Source: SZUA-584 sp050943225
GTDB lineage: Bacteria > Bacillota > Clostridia > Christensenellales > SZUA-584
Length of the DNA stretch: 15,051 bases
Direction: 5' to 3'
Assembly: GCA_050943225.1 (NCBI GenBank)
Contig: JBMNOT010000025.1
Location: 1-15,051 of the forward strand
This document shows positions 14,282-15,051 of this stretch, in pieces. The notes under the pieces are model-generated. The model made no database searches and was not told where the DNA came from. It saw only the letters and a list, made by a program, of their open reading frames with translations. The stretch's first letter is position 1. Each line of letters begins with the position of its first letter. Both the position numbers and the translations under genes were made by a program.

Positions 14282-15051
14282 TGCTAGCGCCCTTTCCGAA
14301 TATGACCTGATAACGTTTAATTTTTCTGGTTGTTGTCTTGGGGAACTCCGTATCCCGCAGCGCAAACAGGCGGATCTGCTTGAAGCTGGCCAACTGCTTG
14401 TTGACGGCATCGATCTCCTGCTGCAGCGCGCTGTGCAGCCTGCTGCCCAGTTCCTCTTTCTTGGCGGGATCGGGATAGATGATGGCCATCAGACGGTCGG
14501 ACCCGTTTTCGTCGCCCGGCGCTTCCTTCACCATCACCTCGGCGATCAGCGGGCTCTGCTGCAGCAGGTTTTCGATCTCCACCGGCATGACGTTCTTGCC
14601 GTTCTTCAATACGATCATATCCTTTCTGCGCCCGGTGACATAGACAAAACCGGCCCTGTCCATATAACCGAGATCGCCGGTCTTATACCACTCGCCGTCA
14701 AACGCCTCAGCGGTACCCTTTTCATCGTCCAGATAGCCCAGGAACACGCTTTCACCGCGGACGAGTATCTGGCCGTCATTGTCAATTTTCACCTCGCAGC
14801 AGGGCAGCGGCACGCCCACCGATTTGTCTCGGCGCCATCCGATAAACTTGGCCGTGATAATGGGCGAGCATTCGGTCGCGCCGTAGCCGTGCAGTATCAC
14901 CACGCCGTAGTCGCGGTAGGCTTTGATCAGCTTGTAGTTCATATACGCCCCGCCGCTCACCACCAGCCTGAGCCGCCCGCCGAAGGCTTCGCGGACCGGG
15001 CGCAGCAGCTTGTCCCGGATATTGATGCCAAATACCGCGGCCAGGTTGCAC
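14274..15051 (-). CDS. AMP-forming acyl-CoA/acyl-ACP ligase (partial, C-terminal 258 codons)
   Basis: This is the C-terminal part of an ANL-superfamily adenylating enzyme; the N-terminus lies beyond the right edge. It can be read in frame from base 15050. Visible family motifs are GYGATE (residues 55-60 of the fragment, the A5 core), WYKTGDLGY (about 121-129, A7), the hinge GRRKDMIVLKNGKNVMPVEIE (A8 region, about 140-160), and the C-terminal FPKTTTRKIKR with candidate catalytic Lys243. The overall pattern, including VVSGG before A5, resembles long-chain acyl-CoA synthetases more than amino-acid-activating A domains. A free-standing ACP follows with an 8-nt overlap (14274-14281), so the likely role is to activate a fatty acid and load it on that ACP or on CoA for the NRPS starter domain. 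Whether it is a true fatty acyl-AMP ligase (FAAL) cannot be judged because the diagnostic N-terminal region is missing. Family call is confident; substrate is inferred. Confidence 0.9.
   Translation of the reverse strand, partial: CNLAAVFGINIRDKLLRPVREAFGGRLRLVVSGGAYMNYKLIKAYRDYGVVILHGYGATECSPIITAKFIGWRRDKSVGVPLPCCEVKIDNDGQILVRGESVFLGYLDDEKGTAEAFDGEWYKTGDLGYMDRAGFVYVTGRRKDMIVLKNGKNVMPVEIENLLQQSPLIAEVMVKEAPGDENGSDRLMAIIYPDPAKKEELGSRLHSALQQEIDAVNKQLASFKQIRLFALRDTEFPKTTTRKIKRYQVIFGKGASNV

Noticed and set aside
14282..14410. 43-residue N-terminal extension of the ACP
   Set aside because: It overlaps the ligase C-terminus in another frame, and the ATG at 14281 has a properly spaced AAAGGG and gives a normal-length ACP.
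1..15051. CRISPR arrays, insertion sequences, tRNA or rRNA genes
   Set aside because: No regularly spaced repeats, transposase motifs, terminal inverted repeats or tRNA/rRNA-like segments were seen on reading either strand.

Overview
The window is GC-rich with tightly packed genes, and every supported gene lies on the minus strand, so transcription runs from right to left. A consensus TGnTATAAT promoter, strong Shine-Dalgarno sites, an AmmeMemoRadiSam cassette, a 7TM-type histidine kinase and a reductase-terminated NRPS together suggest an anaerobic Bacillota, probably a GC-rich gut-type member of the Clostridia. That placement is an inference from gene content; no rRNA or other phylogenetic marker is present.

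Right block (15051 down to 2523), in transcription order: an AMP-forming acyl ligase cut by the right edge, a free-standing acyl carrier protein (ACP), an Sfp-type phosphopantetheinyl transferase (PPTase), a two-module NRPS of about 2455 aa (C-A-PCP-C-A-PCP-reductase), a 7TM sensor histidine kinase, and a receiver/HD-GYP response regulator. The junctions are overlaps of 8, 4, 1 and 17 nt, with one gap of about 135 nt before the NRPS. A good intrinsic terminator follows 25 nt after the response regulator stop. The simplest reading is one operon. A fatty acid is activated and placed on the ACP, the starter C domain transfers it to the first amino acid, the second module adds another residue, and the terminal reductase releases an N-acyl-dipeptide aldehyde (or alcohol). 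The unusual part is that the kinase start codon overlaps the NRPS stop codon. The sensor is therefore probably made in step with the synthetase, and the kinase is followed directly by a c-di-GMP phosphodiesterase-type output. This suggests a self-sensing or product-responsive circuit ending in c-di-GMP control.

Left block (2400 down to 149): a separate operon with its own extended -10 promoter and strong ribosome binding site. It encodes a fused Memo-AMMECR1 protein and, through a 4-nt overlap, the radical SAM partner. This is the conserved AmmeMemoRadiSam system, whose biochemical role I cannot name. The last 148 nt at the left edge are AT-rich. They hold a near-perfect duplication of the 3' end of the radical SAM gene and possibly the ribosome binding site and start codon of another minus-strand gene.
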